From a bacterium (GTDB taxonomy: Bacteria > UBA10199 > JACPAL01 > GCA-016699445): a DNA stretch of 52,316 nucleotides. The stretch spans positions 1 to 52,316 of the forward strand of contig DATIGE010000017.1 in NCBI GenBank assembly GCA_035454885.1. The letters run 5' to 3'. Positions 39,400 through 46,847 of the stretch are shown here, in pieces. The translations under genes were made by a program, and so were the position numbers. Below the pieces are notes generated by a model that did not search any database, was not told the origin of the DNA, and saw nothing but the letters and a program-made list of their open reading frames with translations. Position 1 is the first letter of the stretch. Every line of letters starts with the position of its first letter.

Positions 39400-39696
39400 A
39401 TGACGACGGATGAGAAAATTGACGATCTACAGAAGCTCATCATAGAGCAGGCCGCGAAGAGCGAGGCCCGGGAGCACCAGCTACTCGTCCTCATCCAAGA
39501 ACAGGGTGAGTGCCACGAACGCCGTTTCACCCATATCGATGACCGCTTCGCCCAGGTGGATGCGAATTTCACGCGATTGGACGCCAAGATCGACAAGGTT
39601 TATGAGTCCCTTTCTCAAGACATCCAAATCTTCGCGGAGGATCTCCATCACCTCAAGCGGCGCATGACCCGCCTCGAGAAGAAGTCGCTCTCTTAG
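39400..39696 (+). CDS. Small coiled-coil protein
   Basis: 98 residues, almost wholly heptad-like (MTTDEKIDDLQKLIIEQAAKSE... RFTHIDDRFAQVDANFTRLDAKIDKVYESLSQDIQIFAEDLHHLKRRMTRLEKK). It contains a repeated (T/A)xxDxRFxQVDxxF-like unit seen in many small bacterial and phage-associated coiled-coil proteins. AAGGAGGGCAGGCGA precedes the ATG. Its role is unknown. TTGACG and CATAAG lie upstream but are poorly spaced. Confidence 0.75.
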   Translation: MTTDEKIDDLQKLIIEQAAKSEAREHQLLVLIQEQGECHERRFTHIDDRFAQVDANFTRLDAKIDKVYESLSQDIQIFAEDLHHLKRRMTRLEKKSLS

Positions 39697-39804
39697 CTTT
39701 TCTCGCATCGTCCGAGAATCCGCCCGACCCTATCCATCCTCCCTCGCCACCGCCACATCGCTCCCTTCCTCGGAATACGTGACCGTGATCAACGGGCGCG
39801 AGGG

Positions 39805-40401
39805 TCAAGGTGAGCGGAAGACGCGCGCCCCCTTGCGAACGGCGGCCAGGAAGACGCGGAACATCTTGGGGAGGATCCAAATGGCGAGACAGAGGAAGAG
39901 GACCAGGATCCCCGCCATGACGAAGGGCAGATAGAAGATGAACCAAAGGCCGGCGAGGACGAAGCCGTCCTCGGCGAAGGAGAGCAGCCAGTTGGAAAAG
40001 GGCTCCGGGCTCATGTTGACCATGGCGCGGACCCCCGCCTTGACCGCGTGAGAAGAGGCCGCGAGCGTTCCGCCCAACAGGCCGGCCGCCAGTTTCAGCT
40101 CCGGATCCACGGGGCCGACGACCGCATACGCCAGGACGGCCCCGCACGGGATGCGGATGAAGCTTTGGATGCCGTCCCAGAACGTGTCGAAGGCCGGGAT
40201 CTTGTCGGCGATGAATTCCACCGCAAAGAGAACGAGGGTGGTCACGAAGACGGCGGGGTGGGTGAGGACGTCCAGGCCCCCCGGGAGCAGGACCCAACCG
40301 ACCCGGCCGAAGAGGCCGAGGAAACCGATGGTCGCGTAGGCGTTGATGCCGCTGAGAAAGCTGGGCCCCATCAGCAGGCTGAGCTGGGCCACGACGTCCA
40401 T
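39805..40401 (-). CDS. DUF4126 integral membrane protein
   Basis: 198 residues with several membrane segments. The family hallmark is present: the N-terminal SGINAYATIGFLGLFGRVG, the DKIPAFDTFWDGIQSFIRIPCGAVLAY segment and the AASSHAVKAGVRAMVN motif. It ends with two adjacent hydrophobic helices (FVLAGLWFIFYLPFVMAGILVLFLCLAIWILP). The function of DUF4126 is not established. A -10 TATAGT (40413-40408, minus) lies 6 bases from the ATG, again suggesting a leaderless message. Confidence 0.88.
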   Translation of the reverse strand: MDVVAQLSLLMGPSFLSGINAYATIGFLGLFGRVGWVLLPGGLDVLTHPAVFVTTLVLFAVEFIADKIPAFDTFWDGIQSFIRIPCGAVLAYAVVGPVDPELKLAAGLLGGTLAASSHAVKAGVRAMVNMSPEPFSNWLLSFAEDGFVLAGLWFIFYLPFVMAGILVLFLCLAIWILPKMFRVFLAAVRKGARVFRSP

Positions 40402-40619
40402 GACGCGACTATAGAAAAGCCCTGGGGATGTGGCCAGGGGAAATTGTTTTCATGCCGGTGCGTATCTCAATGCCTGCGTCCAGAATGGCCTGAGTCCAAG
40501 TCGCTCTGTCGTCCACAAATCAAACCCTCCCGTCCGGCTCTCCGTCCTTTTTCCGTCTCCTCCCAGCATGATTTCACCGGCATTGGGCTTGCATAGGCCT
40601 TGGACGAGAGGAGAGCACC

Positions 40620-41165
40620 ATGTCGGATATCCAAGTGACTACCCCTATCGGGTCCATCGAGCGAAAAATCCTTTTCTTGCGCGGGCAGAAGGTGATGCTC
40701 GATGAAGACCTGGCAGGTCTCTATGAAGTTCCCACAAAGGTCTTGAATCAGGCGGTTAGGAGGAATCTTGGCCGGTTTCCGGGGGACTTCATGTTTCAAC
40801 TGACGGTTGGAGAGTACAAGTCTTTAAGGTCACGGATTGTGACCTTAGACAGCGCAAACGCGGGACGAGGCAGGCATCGAAAGTATCTGCCTTATGCGTT
40901 CACGGAACAAGGCGTTGCCATGTTGTCCAGCGTCTTGAACAGCGAGAGGGCCATTCGGGTCAATATCGAGATCATTCGAGCCTTTGTCCGTCTTCGTCAG
41001 GTTCTGGCGAGCAATAGGGCGTTGGCGCGTAAGATCGAGGAGTTAGAGAAGAAATGCGGCGAGCACGATGATCAATTCAAAAGCGTCTTCGACGCGATCC
41101 GGGAACTGATGGCCCCGCCGACCTCGAAACAACGCAAGATCGGCTTTAATCCTTCCGAAAAATAA
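40620..41165 (+). CDS. ORF6N-domain protein
   Basis: 181 residues. The N-terminal ORF6N domain ([49 protein letters not shown]) is followed by [38 protein letters not shown] and a C-terminal coiled coil. This DNA-binding module occurs in phage antirepressor-like proteins and in chromosomal accessory genes. The gene marks the start of the accessory stretch. GAGGAGAGCACC precedes the ATG. No phage structural genes are near. Confidence 0.9.
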   Translation: MSDIQVTTPIGSIERKILFLRGQKVMLDEDLAGLYEVPTKVLNQAVRRNLGRFPGDFMFQLTVGEYKSLRSRIVTLDSANAGRGRHRKYLPYAFTEQGVAMLSSVLNSERAIRVNIEIIRAFVRLRQVLASNRALARKIEELEKKCGEHDDQFKSVFDAIRELMAPPTSKQRKIGFNPSEK

Positions 41166-41432
41166 CCCCCATGTTCCACCTTGCAACGCCCCTCCCGCCG
41201 CCCTTCCGTGGGGCTACTCTTAAACCTGTGCCGGTTGGGCCTCAGCCAGGGAACTTGAAATTTAGAACCTGGGACTTTGGCCTCCGTCCGGTGGATAAGA
41301 ATTCGCCGTACAAATATTTGCAGATTCGTTTTGCTTATACGAGGGAGAAGACCTAGTTTCGAAGAGCATCAGGCTCTCTATATTTTCTCTGTAATCGGAT
41401 GTAATTAACTTACAAACCCAGGGGGAAGATAC

Positions 41433-41753
41433 ATGGGGGGAACTAGCTACGGAATAGATGGCTTCCGAGGTTTGCGGCGTCTAGGAACGGACCGTTCAGG
41501 GAAAAACTTTTCCAAGGCGGTCGTTGATGCAGTGTGGGAGAAAGGGTTGATAGTGCCTGGCGTGGATCCTAATGTACGGCGCAGGGATCAGTACGGATCT
41601 TTGATTGATTACAGTCAATACGGCGCCACTGTGCAGAATGGAACTGGATGGGAAATAGATCATATTGTGCCTGTAGCAAAATGGGGAGCTGATCAACTCA
41701 GCAATTTGCAGCCGTTACAGTGGGAAAATAACCGTCGTAAAGGTGACAGTTGA
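41433..41753 (+). CDS. HNH endonuclease
   Basis: 106 residues. The C-terminal HNH motif is GWEIDHIVPVAKWGADQLSNLQPLQWENNRRKGDS, with catalytic His in IDHI, and Asn and Lys in the closing helix. The N-terminal half (VWEKGLIVPGVDPNVRRRDQYGSLIDYSQYG) recurs with this HNH type. It has no secretion or DNA-recognition domain, so it is either an intracellular nuclease or a detached toxin domain. The gene lies in AT-richer DNA and overlaps the next frame by four bases. Confidence 0.87.
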   Translation: MGGTSYGIDGFRGLRRLGTDRSGKNFSKAVVDAVWEKGLIVPGVDPNVRRRDQYGSLIDYSQYGATVQNGTGWEIDHIVPVAKWGADQLSNLQPLQWENNRRKGDS

Positions 41754-41944
41754 CTGAAATGTTTGTGTCAAAAGTCCAATCTAATAAGACTCACAGCAAC
41801 TACATCCAGGCACACCAAGAATTGCTAATCAGAAACAGAGCCCTTATTTGTTTGATTGATCCTGAACGTGCCTTCGGTGAGTTTCCAAAATCATTTATTT
41901 TTGAGATGGATATCGCTATTACTCAAAACAATGACCGCGACTGA
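41750..41944 (+). CDS. Small hypothetical protein in the HNH cassette
   Basis: 64 residues from TTG 41750, which overlaps the HNH stop (TTGA). ATG 41759 is an alternative start. No motif is recognised; the composition is ordinary for a soluble protein (NYIQAHQELLIRNRALICLIDPERAFGEFPKSFIFEMDIA). It ends 14 bases inside the following gene. The tight overlaps on both sides make it likely to be real. An immunity protein or nuclease partner is possible by position only. Confidence 0.45.
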   Translation: MTEMFVSKVQSNKTHSNYIQAHQELLIRNRALICLIDPERAFGEFPKSFIFEMDIAITQNNDRD

Positions 41945-43112
41945 AATCCTTGAGGGGTATTTCAGGACTCTCTCCGAGATTAAGTGGAAGTCACTTGACG
42001 ACCCCTCTCAAGAATCTCGCCAAAATCAAAAATCCGATGTGGCTAAAAAAGCCGATTATTTATTAACTCATGCGCGTGTAGGTGAAGCCGTAATCGAGTT
42101 TAAAGAAATGCTCGATACGGAGGAATTCCAGACGCAAAGGAAAATTGCATATAAGATCGAACGGGAACTAAGAGGACTCATCCCATCAATATCATTTTCA
42201 TGCTTCATGCCCTCCGACGAGCCGCCGAACGACGAATTGATGGCGAAAATCAAGAGATTTTTAAGGAACGTCTCTTCATCCGTGAAAGACCCGATAGAAA
42301 TCTATTTCCCGAGGGACAGCGACTTATCAAAAGGGGAGTTCGTAGAAATTCAACGGCTGTCTCTGGATGGCGACGTGCTGCGAAGGATCATATCGCCGCC
42401 GACTGTGTCAGGCAAATATCCTCTGACCTTTGGAAGTTTTGAAAACTCGCGACGGCCGAGCTTGCCCTGTAAGCTAATTCAAAATGGGAAGTACAGCAGT
42501 CTACGAGAGGCGGATTTGCTGTCGTCAGCTTCGCCGTTATTATCGCTACGGTCTATAGACTTAGAAGGAGGCCATATTCTCGGACCATCAATCGGCGGAT
42601 GGACAGATGAGCCAAAGCGGATTCGGGACAACATAGGAAAGGCGATAAAGCAACTAAAGCCTCACGAAGGTCTCAAGTGCCCCCTCGGCCTAATCACGTG
42701 TCACTTTGGTTTGATGAGGGCGGAATTCGAAGACTTGGGAGACGCCGTCATGGGTCAAAAGAGTATTGTTCTACCCGTGGGGGAAGGACGCAAGGTTAAG
42801 GAAGATGAAACAAGGCTTATTCACGGCCGAAATCGAGCCTGGCTACCAAACAAGAACACAACAATGAGCTTCGCGGGATGGCTCGATTGGGATGGGTCAA
42901 GGGGATTCTTGAAGATCATCCACAACGAGTTCGCGAAAGAGAAACTCGCATATGATTTCTTAACCTCTTCCTTGACGGAACAATATATTTATCAACTCAC
43001 GGATTCGAACGATCATGCTGATGGAACGCTAGAACAGGTATCATCGGAAGAGGAGCTTGAATCTATACGTAAGAGCAACAAGCCCGTATTAGAAAAGCTC
43101 GTTAAGTCTTAA
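41931..43112 (+). CDS. Uncharacterised protein with PD-(D/E)xK-like motif, HNH cassette
   Basis: 393 residues, no family recognised. Residues 39-60 read KKADYLLTHARVGEAVIEFKEM: Asp42 followed by Glu56-x-Lys58 at the end of a hydrophobic strand. This is the pattern of PD-(D/E)xK nucleases, so a second nuclease or nuclease-like fold is plausible. The C-terminal half holds LPVGEGRKVKEDETRLIHGRNRAW and FLKIIHNEFAKEKLAYDFL. Start ATG 41931 (MTATEILEGYF) overlaps the 64-residue frame; an upstream extension to 41856 is less likely. AT-rich codon use differs from the core genes. Confidence 0.75.
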   Translation: MTATEILEGYFRTLSEIKWKSLDDPSQESRQNQKSDVAKKADYLLTHARVGEAVIEFKEMLDTEEFQTQRKIAYKIERELRGLIPSISFSCFMPSDEPPNDELMAKIKRFLRNVSSSVKDPIEIYFPRDSDLSKGEFVEIQRLSLDGDVLRRIISPPTVSGKYPLTFGSFENSRRPSLPCKLIQNGKYSSLREADLLSSASPLLSLRSIDLEGGHILGPSIGGWTDEPKRIRDNIGKAIKQLKPHEGLKCPLGLITCHFGLMRAEFEDLGDAVMGQKSIVLPVGEGRKVKEDETRLIHGRNRAWLPNKNTTMSFAGWLDWDGSRGFLKIIHNEFAKEKLAYDFLTSSLTEQYIYQLTDSNDHADGTLEQVSSEEELESIRKSNKPVLEKLVKS

Positions 43113-43436
43113 CTAGACGCGAAGGTCTTGTTACCCAAAGGCATAGGGGACGTTCTTCACTAGATCAACTAACTCTGATGCGTAACCAGAATAGTGGTCA
43201 AGTCTTGACATGGCTCATCTGGCCTCCCCCCAAAAAGAAATTACACCACCGCCCCAAACGACCCAAGCAGCAGCGCCGGCACCGCGTACGGCCAAAAACC
43301 TCCCTTAGAGTCCAAATTCATTAAGACTTTCAATTATATAGATAATTTATTCTTTGAAGGCATATTGGTAGCACCTCATAGAGAGGGTCTACCGATAATT
43401 CCCTTGAGAGAATAGTCTCGATAGGGCATAATTCCT
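43113..43436. other. Intergenic stretch between HNH cassette and first HigBA pair
   Basis: No full gene. It holds a possible 26-codon minus-strand frame (43241-43321; see findings), an AT-rich run (43325-43370) and, at the right end, the toxin-antitoxin promoter. Base composition changes abruptly around 43225-43310, which looks like a GC-rich core fragment within AT-rich DNA. Confidence 0.5.
43404..43432 (+). promoter_or_regulatory. Promoter of the first toxin-antitoxin pair
   Basis: TTGAGA (43404-43409), a 17-base spacer, CATAAT (43427-43432). The ATG at 43437 is 4 bases beyond the -10 box, so the transcript should be leaderless. Repeated (G)ATAATTCC-type sequences at 43394 and 43428 could be operator half-sites. 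Confidence 0.6.
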
Positions 43437-43799
43437 ATGTCTTGGAACGTCGAATATACAAATGAGTTCAATGAATGGTGGGAGACCTTGGACGAAAGTG
43501 AGCAGGAGGACGTCGCAGCGTATGTTGAACTGTTGGAAGCGAGAGGGCCGAATTTGGACTACCCACACTCGTCGAAAGTAAATGGTTCCCGATTTGAAAA
43601 GATGAGGGAACTGAGACCGCAACATAAGGGCAGACCTTACAGAGTCTTTTATGCCTTTGATCCACGTAGGGCAGCGGTTCTACTCATCGGCGGAGATAAA
43701 ACGGGGGACGATCGATTTTACGAAAAGTATGTTCCCAAGGCGGATAAAATTTACGAGAGGCATTTAGAAGAAATTAGAAAGGAAGGTCAGGATGGCTAA
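43437..43799 (+). CDS. RelE/HigB-type toxin (Gp49-like)
   Basis: 120 residues. The family pattern is clear: a short N-terminal strand VEYTNEFNEWWETLDESEQEDVAAYVELLEARG, then SSKVNGSRFEKMRELRPQHKGRPYRVFYAFDPRRAAVLLIGGDKTGDDRFYEKYVPKADKIY. These proteins are mRNA interferases acting at the ribosome. The toxin precedes the antitoxin, as in HigBA. It overlaps the antitoxin gene by 8 bases. Confidence 0.9.
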   Translation: MSWNVEYTNEFNEWWETLDESEQEDVAAYVELLEARGPNLDYPHSSKVNGSRFEKMRELRPQHKGRPYRVFYAFDPRRAAVLLIGGDKTGDDRFYEKYVPKADKIYERHLEEIRKEGQDG

Positions 43800-44118
43800 G
43801 CCCTTTAAAACGCTGCTCAAGAAAATGAGTCCGGAATCCCAAAAGAGGATTCGAGAGAAGGCGGACACTCTTTTAAAGGAGATCTTGTTGAAAGAACTGA
43901 GAGAGACTCGCAAGATCACTCAGGAAGATGTGGCGGAAATTCTTCAGGTCAATCAGTCCAGTGTTTCGAAGATCGAAAATCGGGGCACTTCGATTTCCGT
44001 TGGAGTCCTAGAAAACTATATTCATGCTTTAGGTGGCGAGCTGGAGATGAGGGCCCGTTTCTCAGACACCATCCTCCCGTTTTCTGTCTCTAAGGATGAT
44101 GACGAGCAAGTCGCCTAA
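43792..44118 (+). CDS. HigA-type XRE antitoxin
   Basis: 108 residues with a helix-turn-helix (LRETRKITQEDVAEILQVNQSSVSKIENRG) followed by SVGVLENYIHALGGELEMRARF, the layout of HigA-like antitoxins paired with Gp49-type toxins. The N-terminal SPESQKRIREKADTLLKEILLKEL helix probably wraps the toxin. GGAAGGTCAGG precedes ATG 43792. It should repress its own promoter. Confidence 0.9.
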   Translation: MAKPFKTLLKKMSPESQKRIREKADTLLKEILLKELRETRKITQEDVAEILQVNQSSVSKIENRGTSISVGVLENYIHALGGELEMRARFSDTILPFSVSKDDDEQVA

Positions 44119-44154
44119 ATTCAAATTTCGGGTGATAGGCGTCCCCTAGATATT

Positions 44155-44544
44155 TCATGCCAGCAGTTCCATCGCCTGCGCGAGCCTTTCCCGGACCCGG
44201 TTGGCGATCTTTTCCAGGACGGGATTGTTGATCGCCTGCATGGACGCGGCGGGATCGACGGCGGCGACCTCGATCTTGCCGGGCGCCAGTTCCTGGACGA
44301 TCACGTTGCAGGGCAGCATCGTCCCGATCTTGTCCTCGGCGAGCAGGGCCTGGTGGGCGAAGGGCGGGTTGCAGGCGCCCAAGATCCGGTAGTTCCGGAA
44401 CTCGACGTCGAGCTTCTTCTTCATCGTCGCCCTGACGTCGATGTCCGTGAGCACGCCGAAGCCCTCCCGTTTGAGGGCCTCCACCGTCCGGTTCACCGCG
44501 TCCTCAAAGGTCGTCTTTAAGGTCTTGCTGAAGTAGTAGCCCAT
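44155..44544 (-). CDS. DUF302 family protein
   Basis: 129 residues. The DUF302 fold is recognisable: TFEDAVNRTVEALKREGFGVLTDIDVRATMKKKL, then YRILGACNPPFAHQALLAEDKIGTMLPCNVIVQEL, then VAAVDPAASMQAINNPVLEKIANRVRERLAQAM. The two conserved Cys (GACNP and LPCN) are present. The family is often stress- or sulfide-linked, but its reaction is unknown. ATG 44544 with GGGGAGG upstream is used; the longer frame crosses the promoter. A deleted copy leads the GNAT operon at 39188-39241. Confidence 0.92.
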   Translation of the reverse strand: MGYYFSKTLKTTFEDAVNRTVEALKREGFGVLTDIDVRATMKKKLDVEFRNYRILGACNPPFAHQALLAEDKIGTMLPCNVIVQELAPGKIEVAAVDPAASMQAINNPVLEKIANRVRERLAQAMELLA

Positions 44545-44560
44545 GGCGGCCTCCCCAATA

Positions 44561-44609
44561 GGCCTGGATCTTAACAATCGGGGCCGACCGCGTCCATGAG
44601 CGAGGTCAG
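44561..44609 (-). promoter_or_regulatory. FNR/CRP-like dyad promoter of the DUF302 gene
   Basis: CTGAC-CTCG-CTCAT at 44596-44609 (minus), a 22-base gap, -10 TAAGAT (44573-44568), predicted start 44561. The dyad centre is at -41.5. Weakest half-site match at its upstream edge, but the same 51-base dyad-to-ATG distance as at the remnant. Confidence 0.55.
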
Positions 44610-44657
44610 GTTGACCGATTGTACCATCCTGCGGCGTTCTTCACCGCCTCTGCTTGT

Positions 44658-45665
44658 TCATTCATTCGCCGCCAAGACCCGCAGGGCGTTTTCTCCCAGG
44701 ACGCCCCGGATCTCGTCCTCCCGCCAGGCGGCTTCCAGGAGCATCTGGGTGATCGCGGGGAGGTGCGACGCATCTTCCAAGCCGCGAACCGGCACGACGG
44801 CGCCGTCGAAATCGCTGCCCAAGGCCAGGTGCCTTGAGCCGACGAGACTCCGCACGTGCTCGAAGTGGGGGAGGAGGGACCGGAGATCCCCCCGGCCGTT
44901 ATTGCAGATGTAGCGCCAGGCAAAGATGATGCCGATGACGCCGTCCTTGTCCGCCACCGCCCGGATCTGCTCGTCGTCGAGATTTCGCCAGTGCGGGCGG
45001 GCCGCCGAGATGCCGGTGTGGCTCACGAGGACCGGCCGTTCGGAGAGCCGGGCCGCCTCAAGAAAGGCCCTCCGCCCCACGTGGGCCAGATCGACCATCA
45101 TCCCGAGCCGGTTCATCTCCCCGATGACCTCGCGCCCGAGCGCCGTGAGGGGGGCGTTCGCGTCGGCGCCGATCCCCCCGGACGGGGCGCAGAGCCGGTT
45201 CCGGGTGAAATGCGCCAGGCCCAGATAACGGACGCCGGCGCCGTAGAACCGTTTCACGTTGGCCGGGTCGTTTTCGAGATTATGCCCGCCCTCGACGCCC
45301 AAGAGGACAGCGATCCTTCCCCTTGCGCGGGCCTCGGTGATCCCGGCGGCCGTCGTGACGAACTCCAGATCGCCGGGATTCCGGGCGCAGGCCTTCAAGA
45401 TCATCTCCGCCTGCCGGAGGCACGAGCGGGCGCTGCCGGACTCGGGGTAGGGGAACGTCCCCAGGCCGATGAACTGGCCGCCATAACCCCCTTCCTTCCA
45501 GCGGGGGATGTCGCAGTGGAAAAACCCGAGCCTCCCCGGGAGGCCGGGCTCGTGTTTTTTTTCGATGCGGTAGCCCATCCACTTCATGGGGATGGTGGTA
45601 TCCGCGTGAAGATCGATCACCAGGGAGGACCGGTGCAGGGCGAGGGCCTGGTCCGACAGTTTCAT
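44658..45665 (-). CDS. Membrane-dipeptidase-family (M19) zinc peptidase
   Basis: 335 residues of the renal dipeptidase family. Metal ligands are visible as HADT near the N terminus, the bridging Glu in GVEGGHNL, and the distal His motifs in DLAHVGRRAFL and LVSHTGISA, with the Asp in LGSDFDGAV. It hydrolyses dipeptides, including D-amino acid or modified ones. There is no signal peptide, so it is cytoplasmic. ATG 45665 is preferred over TTG 45677. No partner genes nearby indicate the substrate. Confidence 0.93.
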   Translation of the reverse strand: MKLSDQALALHRSSLVIDLHADTTIPMKWMGYRIEKKHEPGLPGRLGFFHCDIPRWKEGGYGGQFIGLGTFPYPESGSARSCLRQAEMILKACARNPGDLEFVTTAAGITEARARGRIAVLLGVEGGHNLENDPANVKRFYGAGVRYLGLAHFTRNRLCAPSGGIGADANAPLTALGREVIGEMNRLGMMVDLAHVGRRAFLEAARLSERPVLVSHTGISAARPHWRNLDDEQIRAVADKDGVIGIIFAWRYICNNGRGDLRSLLPHFEHVRSLVGSRHLALGSDFDGAVVPVRGLEDASHLPAITQMLLEAAWREDEIRGVLGENALRVLAANE

Positions 45666-45731
45666 AACCAAGTACAAGTGGACCCGGTACGCGACGGACG
45701 CAACGAAAAATAAGCGGCGCGTCTTGAAGGA

Positions 45732-46127
45732 TCAGTGGGTGTGCCATCTTCCGGGGCGGCGGCCCCTCAACGCGTAGGCCGCTAGGGCGCGGGCGAAGAG
45801 AGCGGGGGAATCCTCGGGCTCCTGGTCGTCCAGGAAGACCGGTGCCGTCTGGAGATCGTAGTCTTTTTGTACGTGGTCGTCCGGATCGAGGACGGAGTCC
45901 TGAGCGGCGCCCTGGGATGAGCCTGTATCATTGGCGGTGCAATAGGCGAAGGCATCGCGGCAGTGGCCCGGGTCCTGTGCGGTGTTGCAGGAGTCGGGAT
46001 ACGTCACCGTGCAGTTCGATCCGTCGTCCCCGCAACGCCCGACGCCATTGCAGTTCTTGGCCTCCGCGACGAGCGCGGCGAGCAGAAAGAGAAAGAGGGA
46101 GAGGGAGAAGAGAAAAACCTTTTTCAT
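45732..46127 (-). CDS. Exported cysteine-rich protein
   Basis: 131 residues. A strong signal peptide (KKVFLFSLSLFLFLLAALVAEA) is followed by a Cys-rich segment with seven cysteines (KNCNGVGRCGDDGSNCTVTYPDSCNTAQDPGHCRDAFAYCTAN), probably disulfide-linked, and an acidic Asp/Glu/Gln-rich tail ending in RGRRPGRWHTH. No family is recognised. AGGAGGCCTCC precedes the ATG, and TACAAT on the minus strand lies further upstream. Confidence 0.75.
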   Translation of the reverse strand: MKKVFLFSLSLFLFLLAALVAEAKNCNGVGRCGDDGSNCTVTYPDSCNTAQDPGHCRDAFAYCTANDTGSSQGAAQDSVLDPDDHVQKDYDLQTAPVFLDDQEPEDSPALFARALAAYALRGRRPGRWHTH

Positions 46128-46261
46128 GGAGGCCTCCTGGTTGTCCCATTGTAGAGCAAATCCCGGGCCAAATTCTGTGGGGCGGGCTGGGTTCTAACTG
46201 GCTGAATTCATGGAGGCGGTTCGGCGCTAACCGTTCGACGCCGGGACTCGAGTGCTCAAAA

Positions 46262-46410
46262 GGTTAAGAGGAGGAAACAAGGCCCTCAACTCCTTCATCG
46301 CCCGTTCGAGGGCGGTGAGGCGTTCTCGGCAGATTCTTCCCCGCCCGGTTGATGCAGAAGTTCAGCAGCGACATGGCCCATTGGAGTGGCGACCAGTGCT
46401 GCCAGGTGTG
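46262..46410 (-). pseudogene. Frameshifted remnant of a DUF3175 gene
   Basis: On the minus strand one frame reads SPLQWAMSLLNFCINRAGKNLP, and after a frame change LTALERAMKELRALF. The intact protein at 47164-47448 reads TPLQSAMSMLNFYINRAGENLP then KVLERAKEELRGLF. The N-terminal half is not recognisable and no start is found. It is a dead duplicate, separated from the living gene by the second HigBA module. Confidence 0.8.
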
Positions 46411-46515
46411 GAGGCGATAAAGGGCTTGGCGGACCCATCGGGGCTACCTAATATTACTAAGAAATATCAATAGGTTAGAGTTCTTATGACAAACATCGCA
46501 ACCCATGCTTTCTAC

Positions 46516-46543
46516 TTGACGATATAACGAATAACGTTATAGG
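46516..46543 (+). promoter_or_regulatory. Promoter and operator of the second HigBA pair
   Basis: TTGACG (46516-46521), a 16-base spacer, TATAGG (46538-46543). TATAACG-AATAA-CGTTATA at 46523-46541 is a perfect 7-bp inverted repeat filling the spacer and -10, as expected for HigA repression. GTG 46552 lies 8 bases beyond, so the message is nearly leaderless. Confidence 0.72.
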
Positions 46544-46551
46544 GTTGTCCT

Positions 46552-46833
46552 GTGATCAAGTCGTTCCGGTGCGTTGAGACCGAAGGCGTTTTCAACCGGA
46601 GGTTCTCGCGGAGGCTGCCTCAAGACATTCAAAAGGGGGCGTATAAGAAGCTTTTAATGCTTAATAATGCCCAAACTTTGCATGATCTCAAGGTGCCCCC
46701 AAACAATAAGCTCGAGGCGCTTAAGGATGACCGAAAGGGGCAACACAGCATCCGGATAAATGACCAATGGAGGATCTGTTTCGTCTGGAAGGATAATGAG
46801 GCCTACGACGTTGAAATCGTGGACTTTCATTAA
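46552..46833 (+). CDS. higB: HigB toxin
   Basis: 93 residues of the RelE-fold killer family: MIKSFRCVETEGVFNRRFSRRLPQDIQKGAYKKLLMLNNAQTLHDLKVPPNNKLEALKDDRKGQHSIRINDQWRICFVWKDNEAYDVEIVDFH matches HigB throughout. Key features are the N-terminal T/VE...F element and the RINDQWRICF strand with the catalytic Arg. It is a ribosome-dependent mRNA interferase. It starts at GTG and precedes higA by 14 bases. Confidence 0.94.
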   Translation: MIKSFRCVETEGVFNRRFSRRLPQDIQKGAYKKLLMLNNAQTLHDLKVPPNNKLEALKDDRKGQHSIRINDQWRICFVWKDNEAYDVEIVDFH

Positions 46834-46847
46834 GAAAAGGAGATTTT

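Larger units (their letters stand above)
46128..46551. other. Gene-free stretch with a decayed DUF3175 copy
   Basis: The left third (46128-46260) shows nothing recognisable. The middle holds the DUF3175 remnant described separately. The right end (46480-46551) is AT-rich and carries the promoter and operator of the second HigBA pair. Confidence 0.6.

Noticed and set aside
39388-39410. Further dyad-like ATGAAGAACTCAT near 39371
   Set aside because: The spacing between half-sites is 13 rather than 14 bp and no -10 box follows at the regulon distance.
41171-41356. 61-codon frame between ORF6N and HNH genes
   Set aside because: No ribosome site, proline-rich start and no recognisable motif; probably chance.
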